Assembly (NCBI RefSeq): GCF_023264675.1
Contig: NZ_JAHFVG010000014.1
Span: 62,001 to 126,000 of the forward strand
Origin: Rhodococcus sp. (in: high G+C Gram-positive bacteria)
GTDB lineage: Bacteria > Actinomycetota > Actinomycetes > Mycobacteriales > Mycobacteriaceae
Reading direction: 5' to 3'
Length of the DNA: 64,000 nt
The notes below the pieces were generated by a model. It did not search any database and was not told the origin of the DNA. It worked only from the letters and a program-made list of their open reading frames with translations. A program made the translations under genes and the position numbers. Of the stretch, positions 53,584-62,994 are shown one piece after another. Each line of letters begins with the position of its first letter. The stretch's first letter is position 1.

Positions 53584-54775
53584 GGATGGACTCCCTTGTC
53601 CGTGTAGTTCTCGTCGAAGAAGCGGATACCCGATCCAGCTCGTCGAACACCTCGTCGTTGTGCTGGCCGAGAGTCGGAGCAGGCTTTCGGATCGAGACCG
53701 GAGTGCCGCTGAATCGCATCGGGATACCGACCGCGCGATAGGCGCCCTCGGTCGGGTGCTGCGCAACATCGAGTAGGTGACCACCCTTCACGTACTCCGA
53801 ATCGGATGCGTTCTCCATGTCGAGGACCTCGGCCATCGGAATGCTGTGGTCGGCGCAGAGCTTCTCCCATTCCGCGGTGGTGCGTTCGGGAGCGATCTTC
53901 TCGATCTCACCGTAGAGCTCACCCATGTCGTCGAGTACGGCCTCCCACGTCGAGAAGCGCGGATCGTCGTTCAGCTCTCCGTGCCCTGATGCTTCGAGGA
54001 AGTCGCGGACGTTGGCCGGGCTGTAGGGCAGGATGCATGCCCACCCGTCGCGGGTCTTGACGGCGCCGTGATTGGCACTGAGCGAGCGATAGAACCCGGT
54101 CGGGCCTTCCGGCGGCTCGAAGGTGTGACCTCCGAGGTGCTCGACGAGGTTGAACGCGAGCATCGTGTCGGTCATGGGCACCTCGATATGCTGCCCCTCG
54201 CCGCTCGCACGCTGGTGCACCACAGCAGCAAGAGTCGAATAGACGATCGTCAGCGCGCAGACCTTGTCGGCGAGAATCGTCGGCACGTAATTGGCGGTGC
54301 CGGTGGCCCGAAGCATCAGATCGGTCAATCCGCTCGCTGCTTGGACGATTTCGTCGTAGGCGGCGCGGTCCGCGAGATCGGAGTCCGAACGGAATCCTTG
54401 CGCGCTCGTGTAGACGAGAGACGGATAGCGGTCCTTCAAGGACTCGTAGTCGAAGCCGAGGCGTTTCAGCGCGCCCGGGCGCATGTTGGTGACGAGCACG
54501 TCGGCGTCGGCGAGGAGGCGATGGAGATCCCTCTTGCCCTCGTCGGACTTCAGATCGAGCATCACGCTGCGCTTGTTTCGGTTGACGTTGAGCGCGAGCG
54601 CTCCCATACCGTCTCCGCGGCGAGGCACCGACCGACGCGTCGAATCTCCGGCAGGTGACTCGACCTTGATGACGTCCGCACCGAGATCTCCGAGTATCTG
54701 TGCCGCATACGGTCCCATGACGACTGTCGCGAGGTCGATGACTCTGACGCCGTCCAGTGGTCCCTGATTGCTCAT
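53576..54775 (-). CDS. Family III CoA transferase (CaiB/BaiF type)
   Basis: A 399-residue protein starting at ATG 54775 with GGAGG upstream. It has the N-terminal GPYAAQILGDLGADVIKVE motif, NRNKRSVMLDLK, and the catalytic Asp141 in AAYDEIVQAASGL. It transfers CoA between carboxylic acids through an Asp-anhydride intermediate. Together with the downstream acyl-CoA dehydrogenase it could process glutarate or a related dicarboxylate. It is divergent from the IclR regulator. Confidence 0.9.
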   Translation of the reverse strand: MSNQGPLDGVRVIDLATVVMGPYAAQILGDLGADVIKVESPAGDSTRRSVPRRGDGMGALALNVNRNKRSVMLDLKSDEGKRDLHRLLADADVLVTNMRPGALKRLGFDYESLKDRYPSLVYTSAQGFRSDSDLADRAAYDEIVQAASGLTDLMLRATGTANYVPTILADKVCALTIVYSTLAAVVHQRASGEGQHIEVPMTDTMLAFNLVEHLGGHTFEPPEGPTGFYRSLSANHGAVKTRDGWACILPYSPANVRDFLEASGHGELNDDPRFSTWEAVLDDMGELYGEIEKIAPERTTAEWEKLCADHSIPMAEVLDMENASDSEYVKGGHLLDVAQHPTEGAYRAVGIPMRFSGTPVSIRKPAPTLGQHNDEVFDELDRVSASSTRTTRTRESIHE

Positions 54776-54854
54776 GTGTTCCTCCTCCGAACTCCCCGAC
54801 CGACAACCCAACATTACCTACGCTAACGGATTCTACGCAATGTATCGCTTGCCA

Positions 54855-54868
54855 TACCTATATAGGTA
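54855..54868. promoter_or_regulatory. 14-base perfect palindrome, candidate IclR operator
   Basis: TACCTATATAGGTA is a perfect palindrome 17 bases upstream of the IclR-type regulator's ATG and 80 bases from the CoA transferase start. It is strongly AT-rich against its surroundings and overlaps where the regulator's own -10 would lie, suggesting autoregulation and control of the divergent pair. Confidence 0.6.
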
Positions 54869-54884
54869 GCTCTATCGTGATCCA

Positions 54885-55613
54885 ATGGCCGAAGACAAAC
54901 GAAGACCACACCACCGTGCGGTCGATCGAATCGCGGCACTGCTCGGGGCAGCCACCACGGACCCTCGGGGACTTACTCTCACCGAACTTTCGCGAGCAAT
55001 CGATGCGCCACTGTCGTCCGTTCAGAAACTCGCCTACGGACTGGTCGCGTCGGGATTTTTCGACGAGCGGGACGGTCGGTACACGATCGGCCCGCTGTCG
55101 GCGGTACTCGAGCGCAAATCCGGCCGCAACTCGGTTCGAGATTTCGAGCGCGAGCATCTGGATGCTCTGCACCGAGAAACAGGAGCCGGTGCGTTGCTCG
55201 TCGTCCGGGTCGGTGACGACGCGGTCAACATCGAGTCGGTCGGCCTCAGCGATGCCGCGGCCTTCGCCGACTCGACGAGGTGGCGTCATCCCTTGCCGTC
55301 CACCGCTGGAGGACGGGTTCTACTCGCCTACATGCCCGAACGTCCCCGGCGAGAATGGGCTGCCGAGAACCTACGAGAAGACCCCGAGCACACGATGGCG
55401 TTGCTCGACGAACTGGACGCAATTCGAGCGGACGGCGTCGCCGTCGGACCGAGTGGGCCGCTCCGACCGGATCTGGAATCGGTTGCCGTTCCGCTCTTTC
55501 GCGCCGGAGAGGTCGTGGCATCCGTTGCGCTGACACAACCTCGAATCGGAGCCACCCGAACGTTGGACGAGCTACGCCGGGCTCTGATGGACGCCACTGC
55601 CGATCACCGCTGA
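54885..55613 (+). CDS. IclR family transcriptional regulator
   Basis: A 242-residue protein with an N-terminal winged helix (TLTELSRAIDAPLSSVQKLAYGLVASGF) and a C-terminal IclR effector domain (LPSTAGGRVLLAYMPE and IRADGVAVG). IclR regulators usually sense carboxylic acids, in keeping with the divergent CoA transferase and dehydrogenase genes. The 3' end overlaps the MFS gene by 10 bases, tail to tail. Confidence 0.88.
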   Translation: MAEDKRRPHHRAVDRIAALLGAATTDPRGLTLTELSRAIDAPLSSVQKLAYGLVASGFFDERDGRYTIGPLSAVLERKSGRNSVRDFEREHLDALHRETGAGALLVVRVGDDAVNIESVGLSDAAAFADSTRWRHPLPSTAGGRVLLAYMPERPRREWAAENLREDPEHTMALLDELDAIRADGVAVGPSGPLRPDLESVAVPLFRAGEVVASVALTQPRIGATRTLDELRRALMDATADHR

Positions 55614-57007
55614 GTGACGGCGGCACCCGCGCCTTTCGGGAGGACGAGACCCCCGGCCACCACAACCAGCATCAGCGCCCCCAGAGCCGCGAACGACCAC
55701 GAGAACGCCTCGCCCGGCCCTCGCCCGAGGCCCTCGGCGATGCCAGTGGCGAGCGTCAACGCGATGGCGCCGAGCGCAATTCCGAAGCCGGCGAACAACT
55801 CCTGCGCCGTAGCGTGGAGGGTGTTCGCGTGCGTGAGTCTCTCGCTCTCCACATCGGAGAACGCGAGCGTGTTGAACGCGGTGAATCCGATCGATCGAAG
55901 CGCACCGCTGATGACGAGAATCGCCGCGATCACCACCGCAGGCGTGTGCACTCCGACCAGTGCGATGGCGCCGAAACACAGGACCGAAAGAACGCCATCG
56001 GCGACGATGACGGTGCGAATTCCGAAGCGGCGCATCAACGGGGTCGTGGCCGGTTTGATCAGCACGTTGCCCGCGAACAACGCGATCACCATCAGACCGG
56101 ACACGAACGGTGACCATCCGAACCTGAGCTGGAACATCAGCGGCAGCAAGAACGGTACGGCTGTGATGATCATGCGATAGAACGACCCGTAGGTCGCGGT
56201 GTTCCGGAACGATTGAATACGCAGTACCGTCAAGTCCAGCAGCGGATGCGCCGTTCTGCGTAGGTGGATGACGGTCAGCGTCAAGGCAATACAGCCGATG
56301 CCCATGCCGATTCCCACGGCAGTCCACGGTGTTCCGTCCGACCGAACGGTGTCGAGCGAGAGCACGACGGCAGCGATCCCGACCGTGGTCAGTATCAGCC
56401 CTCGCCAGTCGAGGGGCTTCGACGTCGGCGGAGTCTCGACGGCGGCTACGAGCCTGAGCCCGACGATCAGTCCGATGATTCCCAGCGGAACGTTGATCAG
56501 GAAGATCCATCGCCACGACGCATAGGTGACGATGGCCCCGCCCAGCGCCGGCGCCAGTACAGGAGCCGTCAGGGCAGGCCAGGTGAGATACGCGATGGCA
56601 TGGACCAAGTCGGCTTTCGTCGTCGCCCGCAGCACGGCCAGGCGCCCGACGGGCACCATCATCGCCCCGCCTGCGCCCTGAAGTACGCGCATGCCGACCA
56701 ACACCGGCAACGACGGCGCCAGTGCGCAGCCGACCGACGCGACGACGAATACCACGATGGCCGTCAGAAAGACACGACGAACACCGAATCTGTCCGACAG
56801 CCACCCGCTGGCGGGAATCAGAACCGCCAGAGTCAGGATGTACGCCGAAATGGCGATCCCGACGTCGGCAGCCTCGACGTCGAACGATGCCGCGATCGCA
56901 GGAACGGCGGTGGCAATGACCGTGGCGTCGAGAATTTCCATGAACAGCGCACCCGCGACCAACAGCGCGAGGCCGCGTGGAAAGTCCGATCCGACCGACG
57001 CGCTCAG
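55604..57007 (-). CDS. MFS exporter of the DHA2 drug:H+ family, probably with a CTG start
   Basis: A polytopic protein with 12-14 TM segments. Motif A is GWLSDRFGVRRV and motif C-like GAGGAMMVPVGRL follows TM4. The first TM helix begins GLALLVAGALFMEILDATV, the usual DHA2 opening. The only in-frame codons that would include this helix are CTG; CTG 57005-57007 overlaps the aldo/keto reductase stop as CTGA and gives a 467-residue protein of normal size. TTG 56962 and ATG 56941 would cut into TM1. The start is therefore uncertain but most plausibly CTG. It likely exports a small organic compound. Confidence 0.8.
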   Translation of the reverse strand: MSASVGSDFPRGLALLVAGALFMEILDATVIATAVPAIAASFDVEAADVGIAISAYILTLAVLIPASGWLSDRFGVRRVFLTAIVVFVVASVGCALAPSLPVLVGMRVLQGAGGAMMVPVGRLAVLRATTKADLVHAIAYLTWPALTAPVLAPALGGAIVTYASWRWIFLINVPLGIIGLIVGLRLVAAVETPPTSKPLDWRGLILTTVGIAAVVLSLDTVRSDGTPWTAVGIGMGIGCIALTLTVIHLRRTAHPLLDLTVLRIQSFRNTATYGSFYRMIITAVPFLLPLMFQLRFGWSPFVSGLMVIALFAGNVLIKPATTPLMRRFGIRTVIVADGVLSVLCFGAIALVGVHTPAVVIAAILVISGALRSIGFTAFNTLAFSDVESERLTHANTLHATAQELFAGFGIALGAIALTLATGIAEGLGRGPGEAFSWSFAALGALMLVVVAGGLVLPKGAGAAVTQR

Positions 57008-57831
57008 AACTCCTCGTATGTGTCGGGGTCCTGATCCCAGATCCGCCCGCGCTCGAGCGACGAAATTGCGGCGACCTCGTCTTCGGTCAACTCGAAACCG
57101 AATACGTCGAGATTCTGCTTCTGACGGTCCGGATTCGACGACTTCGGAAGCGGCACCGCACCCAGCTGAACATGCCAGCGCAGCACGACCTGGCCGGCCG
57201 AGACGTCGTGCGCCGTCGCTGCATCGACAACAGGGGCCGCATGCAGCAATTCGGAACCGCGACCGAGCGGACTCCAACACTCGGTGACGATGCCGTGCTC
57301 GGCGTGGTAGGCCCGCAACTCGGCCTGCGGGAAGAACGGATGCAGCTCGACCTGGTTGACGGCGGGCACGACACCGGTCTCGGCAGCGAGTCGATCCAGA
57401 TGCGTCGCCGTGAAATTGGAGACACCGATGGACTTGACCAGACCATCCTTCTGTAGCTCGATCATCGCGCGCCAGGTGTCGAGGTATTTGTCGACCTTCG
57501 GCAGTGGCCAGTGAATCAGCAGCAGATCGATGTAGTCGACCCCGAGATTCGACAGCGACGTGCGCGCAGATTCCTTCGCTTCGTCGTATCCGTGCAGCCG
57601 ACCCGGGATCTTGGTCGTGACGATGATCTCGCCACGCGGAACACTGGTTTCGGCAATCGCCTGCCCGACGCCCGGCTCGGTTTCGTACCGGAGTGCGGTA
57701 TCGATGAGGCGGTATCCGGCATCGAACGCGGAGGTGACCGTCGCGGCAATGTCCTCGCCCTCGGCCTTGACGGTTCCCAGGCCGATAGCGGGCAACGCTG
57801 TTCCGTCGTTGAGGGTGACTGTCGGTGTCAT
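57004..57831 (-). CDS. Aldo/keto reductase
   Basis: A 275-residue AKR5-type reductase. The full catalytic tetrad is visible: Asp44, Tyr49, Lys74 and His107 (IDTALRYE, TTKIPG, LLIHWPLP). NADPH phosphate contacts occur in PLPKSSNPDR. It reduces aldehydes or ketones such as 2,5-diketo-gluconate or methylglyoxal; the substrate is unknown. ATG 57831 has GGAGG upstream. It lies 22 bases after the Gfo/Idh/MocA gene on the same strand and is coupled to the MFS exporter. Confidence 0.9.
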   Translation of the reverse strand: MTPTVTLNDGTALPAIGLGTVKAEGEDIAATVTSAFDAGYRLIDTALRYETEPGVGQAIAETSVPRGEIIVTTKIPGRLHGYDEAKESARTSLSNLGVDYIDLLLIHWPLPKVDKYLDTWRAMIELQKDGLVKSIGVSNFTATHLDRLAAETGVVPAVNQVELHPFFPQAELRAYHAEHGIVTECWSPLGRGSELLHAAPVVDAATAHDVSAGQVVLRWHVQLGAVPLPKSSNPDRQKQNLDVFGFELTEDEVAAISSLERGRIWDQDPDTYEEF

Positions 57832-57853
57832 GGGTGCCTCCAGAAAATGTAGA

Positions 57854-58831
57854 TCAGTATTCGACGACGACGGTTCGGCCACCGGAGTTCATCGATTCCA
57901 CCAGTGCGTCGGCAACGAGGCCGGCACGCAGGCCTGCATCGGCGTCGGCGAGCGTGGACGGGCGTCCCTCGTCGATGGAGTCGATCCACTCCTGCAGCTC
58001 GAGACGGTACGCCTCGGCGTAGCGCGGAACCCAGTCGAGCGGATACTCGATCGACCGCTTCAGTTCACTGTCGACGATGACGTGTGCCGGCACCGCGAAC
58101 GACGCGATGCCCTCTTCGCCGACGATGTCGCACCGGGTGTCGTAGCCGTAGCGTGCATTGACGAAGAGCTCGAGCGTCATCAGCACGTCGGATTCGGTGC
58201 GCAGCAGCATGATCTGCGGGTCCTGACGGATTCCGGAGTGCTTCGACGTGCGCCCTGCGTGCCAGCTGACCTCGGTGATGGGTGAGCCGAGAAGCCACGG
58301 CATGATGTCGAGTTCGTGAATGGCGGAGTTGGTGATCGTCGCCGAAGAGTCGCCTGGGCCTGCAACGACATTGCGGCTGACGCAATGCGCAACGAGGGTC
58401 TCACCGATACGCTCGGCCACTGCCGCACGCTTGAGTTCGTTGTACGCGGGATCGAACCGACGCATGAACCCGACGGTGATCAGCGATCGATCACCCTGCG
58501 CTGCGATGATCTCGCGGCACACGGCGGCGGTAGGGGCCAACGGCTTCTCGCACAGAACCGGTTTGTTCGCCGCCAACGCAGCAAGCACCAGTTCGGCGTG
58601 TGTCGAGTCGTGTGATGCGACGATCACGGCATCGACATCGTCGCGGGCGATGAGTTCAGCGCCGTCGGCGGCGACACTCGCGTCGCGCAGTTCCGCGGCA
58701 ACGGATGTGGCCCGTTGCAAGTCGAAATCTGCGACAGCAGATACTTCGGCACCCGAAATCGAGCCGTTGATCTTGCGGGCATGGTCTGCGCCCATTACTC
58801 CGACACCGATGATTCCAACGCGTACAGTCAT
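57854..58831 (-). CDS. Gfo/Idh/MocA dehydrogenase (inositol 2-dehydrogenase-like) 1
   Basis: A 325-residue oxidoreductase. The Rossmann motif is GIIGVGVMGADHARKI, and the dinucleotide/substrate Lys is in CEKPLAP. GFMRRFDPAY and NSAIHELDIMPWLLG carry the active-site Asp and His-like residues, typical of myo-inositol 2-dehydrogenases. It starts 62 bases from the divergent second Gfo gene and heads a unit with the aldo/keto reductase and MFS exporter. Confidence 0.88.
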   Translation of the reverse strand: MTVRVGIIGVGVMGADHARKINGSISGAEVSAVADFDLQRATSVAAELRDASVAADGAELIARDDVDAVIVASHDSTHAELVLAALAANKPVLCEKPLAPTAAVCREIIAAQGDRSLITVGFMRRFDPAYNELKRAAVAERIGETLVAHCVSRNVVAGPGDSSATITNSAIHELDIMPWLLGSPITEVSWHAGRTSKHSGIRQDPQIMLLRTESDVLMTLELFVNARYGYDTRCDIVGEEGIASFAVPAHVIVDSELKRSIEYPLDWVPRYAEAYRLELQEWIDSIDEGRPSTLADADAGLRAGLVADALVESMNSGGRTVVVEY

Positions 58832-58893
58832 CCGTCGAGTATGCCATCTGAATGTCCGGACAATCTAACTTTTCACGAGAATGGATTCTGTCG

Positions 58894-59922
58894 ATGATCT
58901 CGCTTCCCGGTTCCATGGTGCCCGATCCCCTGGATGCCCCCGTGCTTCGCTGGGGAATACTCGGACCAGGGTGGATCGCCCATCGATTCGTCGAGTCGCT
59001 GAAGAAGTACTCGACACAGAACGTGGTCGCAGTGGCCTCGCGAAATCAGGCACGCGCCGACGAGTTCGCGTCGATACATTCACTCGAACGTGCCTTCGGC
59101 GACTACGAGGCCCTGCTGCAGGATCCGACGATCGACATCGTCTACGTCGCGACCCCGCACACCGAGCATCACGCCTGTGCGATGGCCGCGATCGCGGCGG
59201 GCAAGCACGTCCTCGTCGAGAAGCCACTCGCCGTCGACGCGCCACGCGCAGCCGAGATCGGAGCCGCCGCCGCACGCGCCGGTGTCTTCGCCGGTGAGGC
59301 GATGTGGACGAAGTTCCTCCCCAAGTTCGACGTGCTGCACCAGGTGCTCGCCAGCGGAATTCTCGGTCCGATCCGGACGGTGATGGTCGACCACGGAGAG
59401 TTCTTCACTCCCGATCACCGGATCTACGATCCAGCTTTGGCCGGCGGCCCCTTGCTGGACCTCGGGACTTACGACGCCTCGTTCGTCCACTCGGTACTCG
59501 GGGCGCCCGCCTCGATCACCGCAGTCGGTCAGCCCGCCAACGACGAACTCAACGGCCAGGTCTCGGCGATACTGACCGACTCGGATGGCAACCAGGCTGT
59601 CATGAACACTACGATTCTGAGCAACACCCCCACCACGGCCACCATCTGTGGCCGCGACGGAACCCTCACCGTCGACGGCCCGTTCTTCATGCCGGGCTCC
59701 TTCACCGTCGATCTGACGGACGGAACGTCTCTCGAGTACCTCGAGGAGAAGGGCGTCCAGGTCGATGGGCTGCACTTCGCGGCGGTCGACGCGGCGCGGA
59801 ACATCGGCAGAGGACAGCTGGAATCGAGCGTGCATTCGATCTCCGATGCCGTCGCGACACTGGCGATCATCGACACCATTCGCGAGCAGCTCGGCATCGT
59901 GGACGGGCCTTTCGCCCGCTGA
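58894..59922 (+). CDS. Gfo/Idh/MocA dehydrogenase 2
   Basis: A 342-residue oxidoreductase. The cofactor motif is WGILGPGWIAHRFVESL, the Lys motif VEKPLAVDAP, and the catalytic region GGPLLDLGTYDASFVHSVLG, as in trans-1,2-dihydrobenzenediol or glucose-fructose oxidoreductase-like members. The start could be ATG 58894 or ATG 58915; neither has a strong ribosome-binding site. It stands alone on the plus strand and converges with the LacI-type regulator. Confidence 0.85.
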   Translation: MISLPGSMVPDPLDAPVLRWGILGPGWIAHRFVESLKKYSTQNVVAVASRNQARADEFASIHSLERAFGDYEALLQDPTIDIVYVATPHTEHHACAMAAIAAGKHVLVEKPLAVDAPRAAEIGAAAARAGVFAGEAMWTKFLPKFDVLHQVLASGILGPIRTVMVDHGEFFTPDHRIYDPALAGGPLLDLGTYDASFVHSVLGAPASITAVGQPANDELNGQVSAILTDSDGNQAVMNTTILSNTPTTATICGRDGTLTVDGPFFMPGSFTVDLTDGTSLEYLEEKGVQVDGLHFAAVDAARNIGRGQLESSVHSISDAVATLAIIDTIREQLGIVDGPFAR

Positions 59923-59947
59923 CGCGCCGGACCTTCGGGGGGATGCG

Positions 59948-60991
59948 TCAGGGCAGCGCGTGAGGAGAGTTGAATCTCGTCAACACCTGCACCGGCGAAC
60001 GCTCGTTGATGAAGCCGTCCAGACTGCCCCCCGCATGCATCAGCACACGGCACGCCGCACGCGCATCCGCGCGCAGATCGTGGTGCAGTACAGCCGAGAG
60101 CGCTCCCGACTTCAGCAACGGCCGGTTGTCGCCGTCGAGATCGTGCCCGACGAACACGCGGCAGCGGCGACCCGCACGGACGAAAGCCTGTACGGCACCG
60201 GTGTTTCCGCCTCCGATCGAGTACACGGCCTCGATGGCGGGATGCGCGGCGAGGGCGCGTCCGACGAGGGATTCGACCGTCTCGTCGCGCCCTTCGCTGT
60301 CGGTGATCTCGACGACACGGCGGCCTGCCGCATCGCCCCGCTCGGCACCCAACGCTCGCAGCGTGCTGCGAAATCCCATCTCGCGCTCTCCTTCGTTGCG
60401 AAAGATGTTGCTCGTCAGAATGATCAACACGGCGGCATCGACGTCGCCCAGCCAGCTGTCGACGAGGTACGCAGCCGTTGCCCCTGCCGCGCGGTTGTCG
60501 ATGCCGACATAGTCCACGCGAGAACTCGCGGGAACGTCGGTGACATAGGTGACCACCGGAATACCGATTCCGACGAGCCGATCGATCGCCTCCACGACAT
60601 CGGGATCATCCGGCGCCTTGACGATGACGCCGTGCGATCCGCGAGCGGTGAACTTTCCGAGCGTCGAGACCATGTCGGCTACCGATTCGGTCTCTCTGAA
60701 GTGAAATCGGCATCGCACTACCGCGGGTGACAACATCGGTAATTCGGCTTCGAGTGCCGAGCGGAACTCCGCGGAGAATCGCGCCGGAGCTTGCATCACG
60801 ACATCGAACAAAAACTTGCGTCCACTCAATCTCAGCTGCGATCGCTGCTTGTCGAGATCCGAAATAGCTTGCTGTACTTCAGCTCTCGTATCCGGACGAA
60901 CACCGGGCCGTTCGTGAAGCACCCGGTCGACAGTCGCCTCGCTCAGCCCGGACTGTTGCGCTATCTCGCGGACCTTGTATCGATGCTTCAC
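59948..60991 (-). CDS. LacI family transcriptional regulator
   Basis: A 347-residue regulator with a LacI-type N-terminal helix-turn-helix and hinge (VREIAQQSGLSEATVDRVLHE) and a periplasmic-binding-protein-like sensor (VVTYVTDVPASSRVDYVGID, SIGGGNTGAVQAF). The sensor resembles those of sugar or inositol regulators that respond to a D-sugar. It is divergent from iolG-like and IolE-like genes over 102 bases and so likely represses them. Confidence 0.88.
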   Translation of the reverse strand: MKHRYKVREIAQQSGLSEATVDRVLHERPGVRPDTRAEVQQAISDLDKQRSQLRLSGRKFLFDVVMQAPARFSAEFRSALEAELPMLSPAVVRCRFHFRETESVADMVSTLGKFTARGSHGVIVKAPDDPDVVEAIDRLVGIGIPVVTYVTDVPASSRVDYVGIDNRAAGATAAYLVDSWLGDVDAAVLIILTSNIFRNEGEREMGFRSTLRALGAERGDAAGRRVVEITDSEGRDETVESLVGRALAAHPAIEAVYSIGGGNTGAVQAFVRAGRRCRVFVGHDLDGDNRPLLKSGALSAVLHHDLRADARAACRVLMHAGGSLDGFINERSPVQVLTRFNSPHALP

Positions 60992-61093
60992 CGCGACACT
61001 CCTGAGGTGTTTTTGATGGCTTTTGCGCCTTGATCGTACGGCATTTTCGAGAGAGGCTTCTTCTCACACACTTTCGAGTTAGGACCTCTTCTG

Positions 61094-62101
61094 ATGGGCG
61101 TAACCGTCGGCGTCATCGGCCTCGGCCGTATCGGCGCATTCCATGCGGACACACTGAGCACACTGCCCGGCGTCGACGGCCTCGTCGTCACCGACGAGCG
61201 TGCGGCCGTCACCGAATCGGTGGCGTCGAAGTACGGCGCGAAGGCCGTCGACAGCGCTGCGGCTCTGATCGCCGCAGGAGTCGACGGAGTCGTCGTCGCT
61301 GCGGCGACACCGGCACACGCATCGCTCGTACTGGCATGCATCGACGCCGGCATCCCCGTGTTCTGCGAGAAGCCGATCGCCGCAACACCCGGCGAGTCAC
61401 TCGCCGTCGTGCAGGGAATCGAATCCAGCGGTGTGCAGGTTCAGATCGGTTACAACCGACGGTTCGCGCCCGCGTTCGCCGCAGCCAAGAAGGCCGTCTC
61501 CTCGGGCGATCTCGGATGGCTCCACACCGTCCGCTCCACCACCCTCGATCCGGCTCCCCCGCCGATGGACTACGTTGCCGTCTCCGGTGGAATCTTCCGA
61601 GACTGCAGCGTCCACGACTTCGACATCGTGCGCTGGATCGTCGGCCACGAGGTAACCGAGGTCTACGCTGCCGGCTCCAATCAGGGGGATCCGAAGTTCA
61701 CCGAATACGGTGACGTCGACACCGCCACCACTACTCTCACCTTCGAGAACGGCACCATCGGTGTCGTCTCCAACACTCGCTACAACGCGCGCGGTTACGA
61801 CTGCCGACTCGAGGTTCACGGCTCGGGGGATTCGGTCGTCGCCGGCTGGGATCAGCAGGTCCCCGTCCGCAACCTCGAAGAAGGCGCGCAGTTCCCGAAC
61901 GGAACACCGCACAGTTTCTTCATGGATCGCTTCGCTTCCGCCTACCAGGTCGAGCTGGGCGCGTTCGTCGATGTGATCGCCGGAAAGATCGAATCACCTT
62001 GCACCGCACGCGATGCACTCGAAGTGGCCTACATCGCCGAGGCTGCAACATTGTCCCTGCAACTGCACCGCCCGGTGCGAATCGACGAGGTAAGACTGTG
62101 A
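61094..62101 (+). CDS. Inositol 2-dehydrogenase-like Gfo/Idh/MocA enzyme 3
   Basis: A 335-residue NAD-dependent dehydrogenase. GVIGLGRIGAFHADTL is the Rossmann motif, FCEKPIAA the Lys motif, and IGYNRRFAPAF and GGIFRDCSVHDFDIVRW hold the active site with Lys97-type, Asp and His residues. It is the closest of the four to IolG. The stop overlaps the next gene's GTG (GTGA). Beside an IolE-like protein and a LacI regulator, it probably starts degradation of myo-inositol or a related cyclitol or sugar. Confidence 0.9.
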   Translation: MGVTVGVIGLGRIGAFHADTLSTLPGVDGLVVTDERAAVTESVASKYGAKAVDSAAALIAAGVDGVVVAAATPAHASLVLACIDAGIPVFCEKPIAATPGESLAVVQGIESSGVQVQIGYNRRFAPAFAAAKKAVSSGDLGWLHTVRSTTLDPAPPPMDYVAVSGGIFRDCSVHDFDIVRWIVGHEVTEVYAAGSNQGDPKFTEYGDVDTATTTLTFENGTIGVVSNTRYNARGYDCRLEVHGSGDSVVAGWDQQVPVRNLEEGAQFPNGTPHSFFMDRFASAYQVELGAFVDVIAGKIESPCTARDALEVAYIAEAATLSLQLHRPVRIDEVRL

Positions 62102-62994
62102 CAACACCAGAAATCCGTATTGCCGGCGCTCCCATCTCCTGGGGAGTGTGCGAAGTTCCCGGTTGGGGATATCAGATCGCCAACGACCGCGTCCTCACCG
62201 AGATGCGCGACGCAGGCCTCACCGCCACCGAGGTCGGCCCCGAGGGCTTCCTTCCCGCCGACCCGAACGAGCTCGCCGCAACACTGGACAAGTTCGACCT
62301 GAAGTCCGTCGGCGGATTCGCGCCCGTTCTACTTCATCACGCGAACCACGATCCGGTTCCGGGAATCGCTCCGCTCCTCGACGCCTTCATTGCTTCGCGC
62401 GCCGAGGTTCTCGTGCTCGCCGCCGCCACCGGTAGCGATGGCTACGACACGCGGCCCGAACTCGACGATGCGCAGTGGGATACGTTGCTGACCAACCTCG
62501 ACCGTCTGCAGGATGCAGCTGCCGAGCGCGGGATTCGCGCCGTGTTGCACCCGCATGTCGGCACGATGATCGAAAAGCGTGACGAGGTGTACCGGGTTCT
62601 GAACGGCTCGTCCATTCCGTTGTGCCTCGACACCGGCCACCTCCTCATCGGCGGCACCGATCCACTGGAACTGGTCGAAGGACACGCGTCGCGCATCACC
62701 CACGCGCACCTCAAAGATGTCGATGCCGCCCTCGCTGCCCGCGTGCAGTCGGGTGAGCTGACCTACACCGAGGCTGTGGCGCAGGGAATGTACACACCGC
62801 TCGGCACCGGGGACGTCAACATCGGCAAAGTGGTGAACAAGCTTCTCGACGCCGGATTCGACGGCTGGTTCGTGCTCGAGCAGGACACGATCCTTGCTGC
62901 CGAGCCCACCGACGCCGGACCCGTCACGGACGTCATCGCGAGCGTTGCCTTCCTGAAGAGCGTCGTGAATGCTCGCGTAGCGTCCGCGGTATGA
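62098..62994 (+). CDS. Sugar phosphate isomerase/epimerase, inosose dehydratase-like (IolE type)
   Basis: A 298-residue TIM-barrel protein. AGAPISWGVCEVPGWGYQ and ATEVGPEGFLP are the IolE/MocC N-terminal signature, and the metal-binding His, Glu and Asp appear in LHPHVGTMIE, CLDTGHLLIGG and VLEQDT. It would dehydrate 2-keto-myo-inositol or isomerise a keto sugar produced by the preceding dehydrogenase. GTG start within the upstream stop; ATGA overlap with the next gene. Confidence 0.9.
   Translation: MTTPEIRIAGAPISWGVCEVPGWGYQIANDRVLTEMRDAGLTATEVGPEGFLPADPNELAATLDKFDLKSVGGFAPVLLHHANHDPVPGIAPLLDAFIASRAEVLVLAAATGSDGYDTRPELDDAQWDTLLTNLDRLQDAAAERGIRAVLHPHVGTMIEKRDEVYRVLNGSSIPLCLDTGHLLIGGTDPLELVEGHASRITHAHLKDVDAALAARVQSGELTYTEAVAQGMYTPLGTGDVNIGKVVNKLLDAGFDGWFVLEQDTILAAEPTDAGPVTDVIASVAFLKSVVNARVASAV

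Noticed and set aside
59919-59951. CTGACGC/GCGTCAG stem between the convergent Gfo and LacI-type genes
   Set aside because: Only 7 bp with a 19-base loop, and it spans both stop codons; too weak to call a terminator.
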